Of a stretch of 64,000 nt of DNA, positions 39,998 to 52,800 are shown piece by piece. The position numbers and the translations under genes were made by a program. Positions within the stretch are counted from its first letter, which is position 1; every line of letters starts with the position of its first letter. A model generated the notes under the pieces. It worked only from the letters and a program-made list of their open reading frames with translations. It searched no databases and was not told the DNA's origin. The DNA comes from Bryopsis sp. KO-2023 (Eukaryota; Chlorophyta; Ulvophyceae; Bryopsidales; Bryopsidaceae): NCBI GenBank assembly GCA_030272585.1, contig BSYQ01000014.1, positions 2,170,001 through 2,234,000 on the forward strand. The letters run 5' to 3'.

Positions 39998-42900
39998 GGA
40001 CTAGTCCAAGAGTTCCGTTTGACGCCGGTGCAAGAGGGGTACCGGACCGTAGAAAAGGAACAGCGGGAGGAGAAGGGGATTACCTCCAAGACAGTTTTAA
40101 TCCGTTAGTTCAAAATAAACACCTCAAGTTCATGGGATATGAGCTTAGAGGGCGGATAGGGGGAGCGGCAATTTCCGCTTATGTAGACTGTGGAGCTACA
40201 GAAAATTACGTGGCACAAAAACTGGTGGACAAGTTTGGGTTAGAGTTCTCCTCGTGTAATAAGACAGTTTCGTTAGCGAATGGGGCTGTTTGCACTGTGG
40301 ACAAACGATGTGGGAACATCACGATGCAGCTGGGTGACTACAAAACCCAGTTCTCTGCAGATGTATTCCCTCATCTCACATATGACATTGTGTTAGGGTT
40401 ACCGTGGCTCATTGCTAATAACCCGTCCATAGATTTTGCACAAGGAACCATCCATATCCGTCAAAGGAATCGTTGGATTACAGTACCGGTTAAAGAGAAG
40501 CCGACTGATTATCTCCAACTGACGGAAGAAACTATCCCCATACTGTCCCACAAGAAAGTATTCCGCCATATAGGGAAACAGGCCGACAAGGATAGCCTGG
40601 CCTACTTGGTGGTGGTTCGTGAATCTGACCCTATGGATAGCAACCATTTGATGCAATATCCATATGAGGGCCTCCAGGTTGATAGTCTAAAGACCTCAGC
40701 CGACAATCACGCACCAATACAGACGGATCTTCCACGGCTTTTGCATGACAAGATGCATCCGGCAATCCGTTCTGTGGTGGAGGAATACAGCCATGTTTTT
40801 CCCAAAGATCTCCCACCTGGCATACCTCCAGTCCGTAAGGGCCACGAATTCAAGGTGGACCTCGAGGACGAGAGTATGAGCCCAATCCATCGTCCGTTGT
40901 ACAAACTTTCTCCAGCAGAATTGGATGAAGTTCGGACACAGGTGGACTACCTACTGGAACAACGGAAGATACGGCCGTCAGAGAGTCCCTGGGGTGCTCC
41001 CATACTCTTCGTCCCAAAGAAAGACGGCGGATTGCGGATGTGTGTTGATTATCGTTGGATCAACAAATACACAATCAAAAACCGCTATCCACTTCCACTT
41101 CCGGAGGAATTGATGGATCGGCTCGCTAAAGCAAAGATCTACACGAAGATCGACCTACGTTCGGGGTACTGGCAATTTCCAGTTCGCCCGAAGGATACTG
41201 CAAAAACCGCCTTCCGAACAAGATACGGACATTTCGAGTTTCTCGTCTGTCCTTTCGGAATGTCCAACTGTCCAGCCCAGTTTCAGACAATGGTGCAGGA
41301 TTTGTTGGGCGAGTTTTTGGACCACTTTGTGGTTGTTTTCATTGACGACATCTTGGTGTTTTCCAACTCAGTGGAGGAACATGTCGATCATTTGAAACAA
41401 GTATTCGAACGCCTTGCAAAGTATAAATTGTACGCCAAAGCAAGCAAGTGCGAAGTGGGGGTCAGCGAGACCGACTATTTGGGGTATCATCTGTCGGGCA
41501 AAGGCCTGCAGCCAATGAGTGACAAAGTGCGGGCTATACAAGAGTGGAAGGAGCTGAGCTCAGTGACGGATGTGCGAAGTTTTTTGGGCATGGTATCTTA
41601 CTATCGTAAGTTTATACCAGAGTTTGCTCGAATTGCAGGACCCTTGCATGATCTCATCAAAAAGAATCATGTGTGGACGTGGGGACCTCTGCAACGGGAA
41701 GCTTTCGGCAAACTCAAGGAAAAGATTACCCGCACACCGATCCTTCTCCTACCCGATTCGCTGCTCAAGTACACCGTAATAACGGACGCATCAGGGACTG
41801 CATATGGAGCAGTTTTGTGTCAGGACCATGGAAAGGGGCTACAACCAATAGCTTACCTTTCAAGACGACTAAAACCAGCTGAGACACGATATTCCGCTTA
41901 CGAGCGAGAGCTGGGGGCTATAACATATGCGCTTAGCCAATGGCGACATTATCTCGAAGGAGCGCCTGGGGAGGTTACGGTTATGACGGACCATCAGCCG
42001 TTAACCTACTTCATGACCCAAGCAACAATGTCGCGGACCCAAGCCCGATGGTGGAGGTCAGGGTTTTTTGATTCCATAGGTCCAACAATCGTCTATGTTC
42101 CTGGCAAAGCCAACGTTTTGGCGGATGCGTTATCCCGAAGCCTTCCTGATGCTAAGGATCAAATTCATGCTTTGTCGACCTGGGTGGTAGATGAAGCGGA
42201 TGCATGGAAGACCGCTATTGCAGAAGATCAAAAACTGCAAGCGGAAGTCAAGAAAATCCAAGAGGGTAAACCCACGAAACTTTCTCTAGAGGATGGTTGG
42301 TTGTATTACCAAGCAACTCCCACCTCAGACAAAGTATTAGTGGTACCGAACGGATACCGGGAAAAGGTGATGGGGGAATTCCATGATGTGCCGAGTGCCG
42401 GCCATGCAGGCGCGGCCCGCACCATGGATGTGCTGAAGCGATACTATTGGTGGAAAGGAGTTGGCAAGGATGTTCAAGCATATGTGCGGGCATGTCCTGT
42501 CTGTCAGCGGACGAAAGCTGATACGACAAAGCAAAAAGGACTTTTGCAGCCACTCCCAATTCCGTCAGCAAAGTGGGAACAGATTACCACTGACCTCGTG
42601 ACTGATTTACCAAAGTCACATGGGTTTACCGCCATTGCGGTATTTGTTGATCGGTTAACCAAGTACGTTCGCTTTGCACCGTGCACCAAGGAAATAACCG
42701 CCCCAGAATATGCGAAGTTGTTTGTGGACAAAATCTACAAACACTATGGCCTTCCCAAAGTGATCATCTCAGATCGTGACCCCAGATTCACAAGTTCCTT
42801 CTGGAGGTCGGTGTTTTCACTGTTGGGAACCCAACTCCGAATGAGCACCGCCTATCATCCACAAACGGATGGGCAGTCTGAAGTAACAATTCGGGTGTTG

Positions 42901-43713
42901 GAGGATTTCTTGCGGCCTTTTGTGGAACGGTACCCAGACCGTTGGGTAGAGTTTTTGGCGACAGCAGAATTCGCTGCCAATAACTCCCGCAATGTATCCA
43001 CAGGCTATGCCCCAGCGCATTTGTTGTATGGGCAGCATATGGGCCAGATTACTGTGCATAGGAAGTTGACGGCAAAAGAGGAGTCCGAAATGGCAACCGA
43101 AATGGTCAAGAGGATGGACGAACAACTGCAGCAGGCAAAGCAGCAGTATGCAACCGCACAAGAGCGGATGTGTGTCCAGGCCAACAAAAAGCGACGAGAA
43201 GTGACGTTTAAAACGGGGGATGAAGTATTGGTGAAGAGTGCCTTCATACCATTGCACTCCCTACAAAAGATCCCACCTAAACTTCGTCGACGTTTTGTCG
43301 GACCATTCGTTGTGGACAAGGTCATATCCACAGTGGCCTACCGTCTCAAACTTCCACCCCATTGGACTATACATGCCACCTTCCATGTTTCCAAGCTGAA
43401 GGCATACAACCGCTTGTCGGAAGATGATAAGCGGGAGGTGGAACTTCCCGAAGGGGAATTGGTGGATGGCACCATCGAATACGAGGTGGAGCGTATTCTG
43501 CGGGACCGAGGAGCCTCCAACCGTAAGGAGTACTTGGTTTTGTGGAAGGGCTTTGATTTGATGGAAGCCACCTGGGAGCCAGAAGCCCACCTGGCCAATG
43601 CCAGCGACCTTTTGGCTGAGTACTTGAAGAACCGCACGCGCTTGCCGACTAAAGAAGAAGTCCGATCGGAACGGGCAAAGAGACGGACAAGGCGGCGGGG
43701 GTTAGCTCTCTAG
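39998..43713 (+). CDS. A2 pol, main part after element C
   Basis: Continues A2 pol (460 + 3716 nt = 1391 codons plus stop). Contains protease YVDCGATENYV, RT FIDDILVFS, RNase H, integrase and chromodomain as in A1. No internal stop; only C disrupts it. Confidence 0.93.
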
Positions 43714-44042
43714 ATGACACAGATTGATGTGGGGATGGGAACGATGGTGAGAGGATGGTATCAGTTCACCCACAATCAAATACATCTGGAGGAGCAAGCT
43801 AATCAGTACACAGTCAAGGGGTTAAGGGTAATTACAAAGCGGGCTAGAATCTGACTGAGGCGACTCTCAATAGAGGAGGTCAGCCATCGGTGACAAGTGG
43901 GTGACTCTACCACTTGTATATATACCCACTTCTTCAACCCTCCGCACCATTTTTCACTTTCGAGCAACCCAGTAAACGGAGCCGAGTTCAGCAAAGAGCG
44001 AAGTGTGCGTGTGTGTGTTTGCGGAGAGACCGTCCAGCAGCT

Positions 44043-45806
44043 ATGTCTTCCAAAGGCAACCGTGAAAGCAAGGATGAGCAAATCACGCGTTTGCGAATGG
44101 AACGAGACAAATATGGAAAGGAATTAGCGGAAGCTGTGGAAGTAAGCAACAAGGCTTTGACGGCAAACACAGCATTGCTCCAGCAATTGACGGAAGTAAA
44201 CAAACTCGCTCAAGAAGGAGTAGGCCATCGAGATGAACTGGCCGACAAACTTGCCGAACAAGAAGCACTGATGAGGGAAGCGGCTCAAAAACATGCGGAA
44301 GAGCGGGCTAAAGAGGAGGCCGACTACCACCAGAAATTTCGGACATTCCAACAAGCAATCAGTGATGCCAAAGTGAATGCACGGGGATTAGCTTCTGAGT
44401 TGAAGGAAGCCCGGACAACAATCAAAACGCTGGAAGAGGAAAACCAGGCTGTCCGACAAGAGAAAATCTGCATCACTTCGGAGTTGGGATCCGTGAAAAA
44501 CAACCTCCAAACTGCGCTGAAGGATCAGTCCTTCTATATCAAAGAAAACAAGGAATTGCGGGAAGTGCAGACAAAACGCTTCCAAGCGCTGCAGCAGTTG
44601 GAGAAAGAGGTGGCGGCCCTCAAAGCGGAAAAAGCGGCGGACAAACGTGGTGAGCGAGTCGCGCTCGAGACCAAGATCATGATGACGGAGCTGCTAGCAT
44701 CCAGAGCAGAGGCGGCCAGGCTTCGTCAAATCTTGGAAAAATTCCCACAAGATTTGGCGGCCATGGCAACTGGAGTCGTCCAAGGGAAGCTCCACACTCT
44801 GTCCGATCAAATGTCGCTGTTGCATAAGGGGAAATTTCAAGATGTGGTAGACATCCACAAGATAAAAGAAATCACCCTGACGCATACAAGCTTGCCGCCC
44901 GCGAATGAACTGAAGCATGTCCGAGACTGGGATGGGAGACTCACAAGGGAGGCCACGAAGATTGCAAGAATGATGGGCCAACCACCATCGCAGCCGACAA
45001 ACGAGGACGACAGCAGCGATGACGACAGTGATTCCTCGGAAGATGAACAACACCGAAAAGAAAAGGAAGCTGCGGAGGCAGCCAAGGCAGCGGCCGACAT
45101 TCTGAAGGCCGACAAATTGAAGTCCGACAAAGCTAAGGCCGACAAGGCTAAGTCCGACAAAGCTGCAGCCGACAAGTTGAAATCCGACAAAGCTGCAGCC
45201 GACAAAGCAGCAGCCGCCAAAGCGAAGACGGACAATATCAAGCCCAAGCCCAAGCCAATCAAGACGACACCACCGACCCGCAAGAGAATGCGTCCATCAA
45301 AGATTGCAAAGGAGCTGGAGGAGACGCTGCTCAAACGTCACAAGGCAACTGGTGATCCTCGGTTGTTGGGCCGCACTTGTTATCATTGTGCAGGACGACA
45401 ACTGCATGTAGGAATTCCTGCAGATTGTCAGTCCCACTTTGTGTGCCCCAAACATTGGACCAGACACCAGGTGACGGAGAGAATGATCCAGCGATGGAAG
45501 GACGACAAGTCTGTAGTTCCGTTAAACATGACTGTGACGGATCTGCATCTCGGCAAGCGAATGCCGGACTTCCTTCCCCTTGCACCACCACCACCAGCCG
45601 ACGCCATCGACAATTTGGTTGTTCCATGCCAAATTTGTAATATCCGCAAATGTGGATTTCCGTCCGGCTCGAGCACAAAGGCTCTCCGGTCGACGATGAC
45701 GACAATCCTTCATGAGATGTGGGATCCAGAGCAGGACATTGACTCAGACATTGACTCTGATGTTGCTGGTGGCGGCGGTACTGTTGGACCAAGCCAAGCC
45801 GACTAG
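44043..45806 (+). CDS. A2 ORF3: coiled-coil protein with Cys/His cluster
   Basis: 587 residues, 12 longer than A1 ORF3, mainly from extra ADK/SDK units in the charged linker. The Cys/His domain is conserved (CYHC, CQSHFVCPKHW, CQIC). TATA box at 43917-43924. Confidence 0.8.
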   Translation: MSSKGNRESKDEQITRLRMERDKYGKELAEAVEVSNKALTANTALLQQLTEVNKLAQEGVGHRDELADKLAEQEALMREAAQKHAEERAKEEADYHQKFRTFQQAISDAKVNARGLASELKEARTTIKTLEEENQAVRQEKICITSELGSVKNNLQTALKDQSFYIKENKELREVQTKRFQALQQLEKEVAALKAEKAADKRGERVALETKIMMTELLASRAEAARLRQILEKFPQDLAAMATGVVQGKLHTLSDQMSLLHKGKFQDVVDIHKIKEITLTHTSLPPANELKHVRDWDGRLTREATKIARMMGQPPSQPTNEDDSSDDDSDSSEDEQHRKEKEAAEAAKAAADILKADKLKSDKAKADKAKSDKAAADKLKSDKAAADKAAAAKAKTDNIKPKPKPIKTTPPTRKRMRPSKIAKELEETLLKRHKATGDPRLLGRTCYHCAGRQLHVGIPADCQSHFVCPKHWTRHQVTERMIQRWKDDKSVVPLNMTVTDLHLGKRMPDFLPLAPPPPADAIDNLVVPCQICNIRKCGFPSGSSTKALRSTMTTILHEMWDPEQDIDSDIDSDVAGGGGTVGPSQAD

Positions 45807-45966
45807 AGACTGACCAAGCGAGAGACAGTGGTTTCGGGAGTTGGTAGTGGGCTGAGTGTTAGTTGGACTTTTATTCTTTTTCTCTTGATTGCCTTTTGGG
45901 GTTTTCTTTTTCGTGTGTTCACGCACAAGGGTGAGGGCACCCTTTGGGGGGGGGGGGGGGAGTAGT

Positions 45967-46154
45967 TGATACGAACGTTTCGAATTGTAGTACAGTCGTG
46001 GTACGGGTATTCGGGTTCTAGGGTGATAAGTTCAGAGAGAACTTGTAAAAATTAATTATCTCTGAGTGTCGAGTTTCACCCCTGTTCACTCGTTTCTCAA
46101 ACTCAAGTGTGCACACAACCTCCCAGTGAAAGCCTAGCTAAACAGGGCCTAACA
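45967..46154 (+). repeat. A2 3' LTR
   Basis: 188 bp, preceded by a poly-G purine tract (about 45946-45960). Confidence 0.94.
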
Positions 46155-46186
46155 AACTGGTTTCGGAGCTGCTAGCATACGAACGT
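46155..46186 (+). other. A2-A3 junction: primer site plus LTR-start fragment
   Basis: The LTR is followed by AACTGGTTTCGGAGCT, which belongs after a 5' LTR, then GCTAGC and ATACGAACGT, the start of an LTR lacking its TG. A complete LTR follows at once. This suggests joining of a 5'-LTR/primer-site end to another copy. Confidence 0.8.
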
Positions 46187-46374
46187 TGATACGAACGTTT
46201 CGAATTGTAGTACAGTCGTGGTACGGGTATTCGGGTTCTAGGGTGATAAGTTCAGAGAGAACTTGTAAAAATTAATTATCTCTGAGTGTCGAGTTTCACC
46301 CCTGTTCACTCGTTTCTCAAACTCAAGTGTGCACACAACCTCCCAGTGAAAGCCTAGCTAAACAGGGCCTAACA
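46187..46374 (+). repeat. A3 5' LTR
   Basis: 188 bp with the same variant as A2 LTRs. Confidence 0.94.
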
Positions 46375-46871
46375 AACTGGTTTCGGAGCTGAAGCAACCC
46401 CTACTGCAAGTCGAGTCTTCTTTTCGAAAAGATCGACAGGGAATTTAGCAGTCGAGTTGCAAAAGATCAGGTCAACTAGGTCGAAGAAGGTTTCCTCTCG
46501 TGTCTGGAACCTACTTCGTGTTGCTGCGCACCAACTTTACGCTGGACGACACAGAACGCACGTTGCTGCGCCTGATCATTCCCTCGAAGATCGCGCAGGA
46601 TCTGTAGATCCTCGGACTCTACGACCACACAGCACGGCGTAGTAGAACTGCAGTTCGTCGCAGAGTTGTCGACGCTAAACGTGGTTAAACGGAAAGGCAG
46701 ACGAAGCGGAACCGCTAAGCGGACGTCTTTAGACGGAAACGGAGCTCCGCCAAAAGTTACGCTGCCAGAAATTGCGCGACAAAGAGTGACAAATTAGTCA
46801 CGTGGATCACCGGCAAAGTGATTCACCGAACTGACACGTGATCAACCCGCCGACAAGTCAAGACATCCACC

Positions 46872-49835
46872 ATGGGGGACGACGAGCAGTTATTCCTAGA
46901 GTATGGAATCGAGGACGACAATCAAGAGCGCGATGCCCCAGCTGGCGCGCCGCTATATCCGATTATCGTCGCTGGAGACATACCTGCTGTCGGACTGCCC
47001 TACCAGGCAGAAATGGGCCAGCCGCTACAAGCGTATGGCATACCCGTACAACCGGATATGGTGGAAGAGGGAGGCGATGAGGAAGCCGACAATGGCCCGC
47101 AATTTGATGAAGAGATGGACGAAGAGCCAGGAGTATTCATCAATCAGCAAACGCAGCACCTGCGTCAAAGCCAAGTGAATGTACATAATCAAACTCTGCA
47201 CGTTCACAATGACGGTTTGCAGGAGCGCGATCTCCAACAATCGCAAGAGCGATTGTATAGCCAATTGTCGGACGAGGCTGCCCACAGAACAGCCCAGGTC
47301 GCCCAACATCTTGATAGTCGGGTAGAGGGAGCTTGTTCAAGCATGGCTTCCCAAGTACATGATGTGTTGGACTCTACTCTACAGTCCCGCCATCACCAGA
47401 TTGAAGGACAGCTCCATGAAAGGTTGGATGAGCGGATCCAAGATCTGGATGCTGCAGCCAAGGGAAGGCTCAGCCAAGTGGAAGCTGGCTTAGCGAATAT
47501 CCGTGATGTCGCCCAGAAAGAGGTGGACGAAGCCAAGGAGGCTCAGCGGATATTGGCTGAACAAGTGGCCGACACGGACGAAAAAAGGAAGAAACTTGAA
47601 GAAGATTATGACCGGCAATATAACGACGCCCTTTGGGGGTTGGATACGGTTCAACAAGAACTGAGAGAGACCCAGGCGGAAATGGGTGCGGGTCAAGATA
47701 AACAGTTCAAGGAACTCGTTCGTGTTAAGTATGATCTCAAAGAGACGCAAGAAAAAGCGGAAAGTTTTCAGATACAGCATCATGCGGAAGTAGCCTATTT
47801 GTTAAAGGAGGCAGCGGCTGCGAAAGAAGCGGCGGCTAGATTACAAGCGGAAATGGAGGAGTTGAAAAGAAGTCAAAGTCGGTCTTCAAGGAGAAGCAGA
47901 TCGAGAAGCTCAACAAGGAGCAGAGAGCCGCGGGAAATGTTGCAGGAAATGCTACAAGACCCGGAAACAGCGCAAGAGCTAAAGAAGGTGTTTGAGGATG
48001 TAGCGGACACAAAGTTCACGTCGAACTTTGAGTTTTGGCGGAAGAAAGATGCTGCAGCAGTTGCCACACAAATGGCATCCGCTGCTCAACAAACACCTCT
48101 TGTGGCTGCTATGGCGGGAGCGGGAACCAGAACGGTGGCACAACCACCAAGATTGTCCGAAGTACAAATTCCATTCGGTCAACCGCCCCAAACCTCATCC
48201 GGCTTTGCCCCGGATTCAGTAGGTTTTCCGCCAATACCACCAGTATTCCCGCGGGCAAATAGACCGATTACCCGACCTGCATCACCCCCAGTCATTATTC
48301 CTGGAGTGGGGCGAGGCAGTGCAATCAGCGGACAGGGAAATGTACCGAGGCCGACCGTGAGGCCTAGCGCTGTGTTTGGACAAACACCAAATACAAGACC
48401 ACCAGCGGTATTACAGCCAGTACAACCGCCACAGCGTACGCAGGCTTCTCCCGTGGTACAAACTGTTCCGCTGACAACTCCAACAACCACGTCACCCGAG
48501 CCACCTAGAACATTACCCATGCCACCACCAGCTTCTCAGCCAGTGTTATCACATCCATCAATGATTTCACCACCCGGCTATTATGCCATGGGAGCATCAT
48601 ACATTCGGCCTTCTATCTTAGGTCACTCCGTGAATGTATACGGAGCTCCATCATCCGGAAACCCCTATGTGGGATGGGGATCCTATCCGCGTATTCCTCA
48701 ACGCGCAGGCGGAGGAGGCGGAGGAGGCGGAGGTGGAGATGATGATGGTTCCGGTGATGGAAGTGGCGGAGGCCCATCGGACAGAAGTGGCCGTGGGTCT
48801 GCACCTGGACCACATATTGGTGGAGGAAGAGAAGGACCATCTAGGAACCCAGGAGGCGGTCCTGGAGATGGTGGTGGTGGAGGTGGCGGAGGAGGCGGAC
48901 CTCCTGGTCCCCCAAGTGGGGGCCCCGATTTTATGGGCTATGCACGTCCAGAAAATCGTTTGCTTCACATTCCCAATGCGGTCAAATTCCCGATGCCGAA
49001 ACCGTATACTGGCGCTGGAGATCGCTGGATTCGGGATTGGCAGGCAGAACTCACCAACTTCTGCAAAGTGTATGATTTGGATGAGTCTGTTTGGCTTAAA
49101 GTATTCCGCACAAATCTCTCTGGTTCAGCCGCCACATGGCGGAATATGCAAGAGATGCGGATTCGGGAAGGAGTTCGTCCGATGTTCCAGGACTGGATTC
49201 AACTTGTGGAGGAACTAGCTATTGCTTTTGAGCCCACAAGGATGTCCGATGTTTCGCGTAGGAAGCTGCGGAAACTTCAACAAACAGGGAATGTTCGTTC
49301 CTACATCAACGCATTTCGGGATCTCATACTCAGAATTCCGAATATGACGGAGGAGGAACAGTACCTACAGTTTGTTGACGGATTGAAACCCCAGATCCGA
49401 CATCAAGTTGTTACAATGGTGACAGAAGGAGTGGAAGCGGCGATAGTCACTGCCGAAAGAATCGATTCGTTGGGTGGCCAATCTCAAAACAACCGCGGAC
49501 GTGGTCGCGGACGAGGGCGATGGAACTGGAATTGGAAAAACAAGCCCAAAGCTGACCAGAACCAGCAGATGCAGGGTCAGCAACCGCAACCACCACCTCC
49601 ACCCCAAGATCAAAATCAGCAAATGGGAGGAGGCAACAGAGGTGGAGGCGGCCGTGGCCGCGGAAGAGGCGGAAGACGAGGTGGCGGACGAAATCGAGGT
49701 GGTGGCGGAAGGCAGCAACAAGGAGGAGCTAGAGGCGGAGGCGCATGTTACATCTGCGGCGAAGTGGGCCATGGTTTTGGGAAATGTCCCAAAGGTCCAA
49801 CTTTTCAAAAGTGGCTAAAAGATCACGCCGCATAG
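46872..49835 (+). CDS. A3 gag
   Basis: 987 residues, intact, same domains as A1 gag. It mixes A1-like residues (QMASAAQQ, SGGPDFM) with A2-like ones (HERLDERI, GAGQDKQFKEL). Confidence 0.93.
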   Translation: MGDDEQLFLEYGIEDDNQERDAPAGAPLYPIIVAGDIPAVGLPYQAEMGQPLQAYGIPVQPDMVEEGGDEEADNGPQFDEEMDEEPGVFINQQTQHLRQSQVNVHNQTLHVHNDGLQERDLQQSQERLYSQLSDEAAHRTAQVAQHLDSRVEGACSSMASQVHDVLDSTLQSRHHQIEGQLHERLDERIQDLDAAAKGRLSQVEAGLANIRDVAQKEVDEAKEAQRILAEQVADTDEKRKKLEEDYDRQYNDALWGLDTVQQELRETQAEMGAGQDKQFKELVRVKYDLKETQEKAESFQIQHHAEVAYLLKEAAAAKEAAARLQAEMEELKRSQSRSSRRSRSRSSTRSREPREMLQEMLQDPETAQELKKVFEDVADTKFTSNFEFWRKKDAAAVATQMASAAQQTPLVAAMAGAGTRTVAQPPRLSEVQIPFGQPPQTSSGFAPDSVGFPPIPPVFPRANRPITRPASPPVIIPGVGRGSAISGQGNVPRPTVRPSAVFGQTPNTRPPAVLQPVQPPQRTQASPVVQTVPLTTPTTTSPEPPRTLPMPPPASQPVLSHPSMISPPGYYAMGASYIRPSILGHSVNVYGAPSSGNPYVGWGSYPRIPQRAGGGGGGGGGGDDDGSGDGSGGGPSDRSGRGSAPGPHIGGGREGPSRNPGGGPGDGGGGGGGGGGPPGPPSGGPDFMGYARPENRLLHIPNAVKFPMPKPYTGAGDRWIRDWQAELTNFCKVYDLDESVWLKVFRTNLSGSAATWRNMQEMRIREGVRPMFQDWIQLVEELAIAFEPTRMSDVSRRKLRKLQQTGNVRSYINAFRDLILRIPNMTEEEQYLQFVDGLKPQIRHQVVTMVTEGVEAAIVTAERIDSLGGQSQNNRGRGRGRGRWNWNWKNKPKADQNQQMQGQQPQPPPPPQDQNQQMGGGNRGGGGRGRGRGGRRGGGRNRGGGGRQQQGGARGGGACYICGEVGHGFGKCPKGPTFQKWLKDHAA

Positions 49836-52800
49836 AGGGGACTTCACTCCATGCGGCCAGAAGGAAAAGAGCCAGACGCCGAAGATACAAGCATCGCAAA
49901 CGTCAAAAGCTCCGGGAGTCACGAGAACGAGAACGGAAGGGGAAACAGAATAAGAAGCCAGAGAAAGAGTCAAGTAATCCCGCCCAGAGGGCTGAACATC
50001 CGCTAATGAGTACGAAACTTGGGGACAAAGAGCGGATGGACGATTCAAGTACGGTCGCCCAAAGCATTTCCGACAAAGATTTGCCGGAAAGTGTTGGTTC
50101 AGTACGTGAAGACTCTGGAAGTTCCTCCGAAGATAGCAACCTGGAATCTGTCCTACCTTGTGGAGAGAAACAGGCTTCGGAAGGACGTGTTAAAAGTTCA
50201 AGCCGGACTAGTCCAAGAGTTCCGTTTGACGCCGGTGCAAGAGGGGTACCGGACCGTAGAAAAGGAACAGCGGGAGGAGAAGGGGATTACCTCCAAGACA
50301 GTTTTAATCCGTTAGTTCAAAATAAACACCTCAAGTTCATGGGATATGAGCTTAGAGGGCGGATAGGGGGAGCGGCAATTTCCGCTTATGTAGACTGTGG
50401 AGCTACAGAAAATTACGTGGCACAAAAACTGGTGGACAAGTTTGGGTTAGAGTTCTCCTCGTGTAATAAGACAGTTTCGTTAGCGAATGGGGCTGTTTGC
50501 ACTGTGGACAAACGATGTGGAAACATCAAGATGCAGCTGGGTGACTACAAAACCCAGTTTTCTGCAGATGTATTCCCTCATCTCACATATGACATTGTGT
50601 TAGGGTTACCGTGGCTCATCGCTAATAACCCGTCCATAGACTTTGCACAAGGAACCATCAACATCCGTCAGGGAAATCGTTGGATTACAGTACCGGTTAA
50701 AGAGAAGCCGACTGATTATCTCCAACTGACGGAAGAAACTATCCCCATTCTGTCCCACAAGAAAGTATTCCGCCATATAGGCAAACAGGCCGACAAAGAT
50801 AGCCTGGCCTATTTGGTGGTGGTTCGTGAATCTGACCCTATGGATAGCAACCATTTGATGCAATATCCATATGAGGGCCTCCAGGTTGATAGTCTAAAGA
50901 CCTCGGCCGACAACCACGCACCAATACAGACGGATCTTCCACGGCTTTTGCATGACAAGATGCATCCGGCAATCCGTTCTGTGGTGGAGGAATACAGCCA
51001 TGTTTTTCCTAAAGATCTCCCACCTGGCATACCTCCAGTCCGTAAGGGCCACGAATTCAAGGTGGACCTCGAGGACGAGAGTATGAGCCCAATCCATCGT
51101 CCGTTGTACAAACTTTCTCCAGCAGAATTGGATGAAGTTCGGACACAGGTGGACTACCTACTGGAACAACGGAAGATACGGCCGTCAGAGAGTCCCTGGG
51201 GTGCTCCCATACTCTTCGTTCCAAAGAAAGACGGCGGATTGCGGATGTGTGTTGATTATCGTTGGATCAACAAATACACAATCAAAAACCGCTATCCACT
51301 TCCACTTCCGGAGGAATTGATGGATCGGCTCGCTAAAGCAAAGATCTACACGAAGATCGACCTACGTTCGGGGTACTGGCAATTTCCAGTTCGCCCGAAG
51401 GATACTGCAAAAACCGCCTTCCGAACAAGATATGGACATTTCGAGTTTCTCGTCTGTCCTTTCGGAATGTCCAACTGTCCAGCCCAGTTTCAGACAATGG
51501 TGCAGGATTTGTTGGGCGAGTTTTTGGACCACTTTGTGGTTGTTTTCATTGACGACATCTTGGTGTTTTCCAACTCAGTGGAGGAACATGTCGATCATTT
51601 GAAACAAGTATTCGAACGCCTTGCAAAGTATAAATTGTACGCCAAAGCAAGCAAGTGCGAAGTAGGGGTCAGCGAGACCGACTATTTGGGGTATCATCTG
51701 TCGGGCAAAGGCCTGCAGCCAATGAGTGACAAAGTGCGGGCTATACAAGAGTGGAAGGAGCTGAGCTCAGTGACGGATGTGCGAAGTTTTTTGGGCATGG
51801 TATCTTACTATCGTAAGTTTATACCAGAGTTTGCTCGAATTGCAGGACCCTTGCATGATCTCATCAAAAAGAATCATGTGTGGACGTGGGGACCTCTGCA
51901 ACGGGAAGCTTTCGGCAAACTCAAGGAAAAGATTACCCGCACACCGATCCTTCTCCTACCCGATTCGCTGCTCAAGTACACCGTAATAACGGACGCATCA
52001 GGGACTGCATATGGAGCAGTTTTGTGTCAGGACCATGGAAAGGGGCTACAACCAATAGCTTACCTTTCAAGACGACTAAAACCAGCTGAGACACGATATT
52101 CCGCTTACGAGCGAGAGCTGGGGGCTATAGCATATGCGCTTAGCCAATGGCGACATTATCTCGAAGGAGCGCCTGGGGAGGTTACGGTTATGACGGACCA
52201 TCAGCCGTTAACCTACTTCATGACCCAAGCAACAATGTCGCGGACCCAAGCCCGATGGTGGAGGTCAGGGTTTTTTGATTCCATAGGTCCAACAATCGTC
52301 TATGTTCCTGGCAAAGCCAACGTTTTGGCTGATGCGTTATCCCGAAGCCTTCCTGATGCTAAGGATCAAATTCATGCTTTGTCGACCTGGGTGGTAGATG
52401 AAGCGGATGCATGGAAGACCGCTATTGCAGAAGATCAAAAACTGCAAGCGGAAGTCAAGAAAATCCAAGAGGGTAAACCCACGAAACTTTCTCTAGAGGA
52501 TGGTTGGTTGTATTACCAAGCAACTCCCACCTCAGACAAAGTATTAGTGGTACCGAACGGATACCGGGAAAAGGTGATGGGGGAATTCCATGATGTGCCG
52601 AGTGCCGGCCATGCAGGCGCGGCCCGCACCATGGATGTGCTGAAGCGATACTATTGGTGGAAAGGAGTTGGCAAGGATGTTCAAGCATATGTGCGGACAT
52701 GTCCTGTCTGTCAGCGGACGAAAGCTGATACGACAAAGCAAAAAGGACTTTTGCAGCCACTCCCAATTCCGTCAGCAAAGTGGGAACAGATTACCACTGA

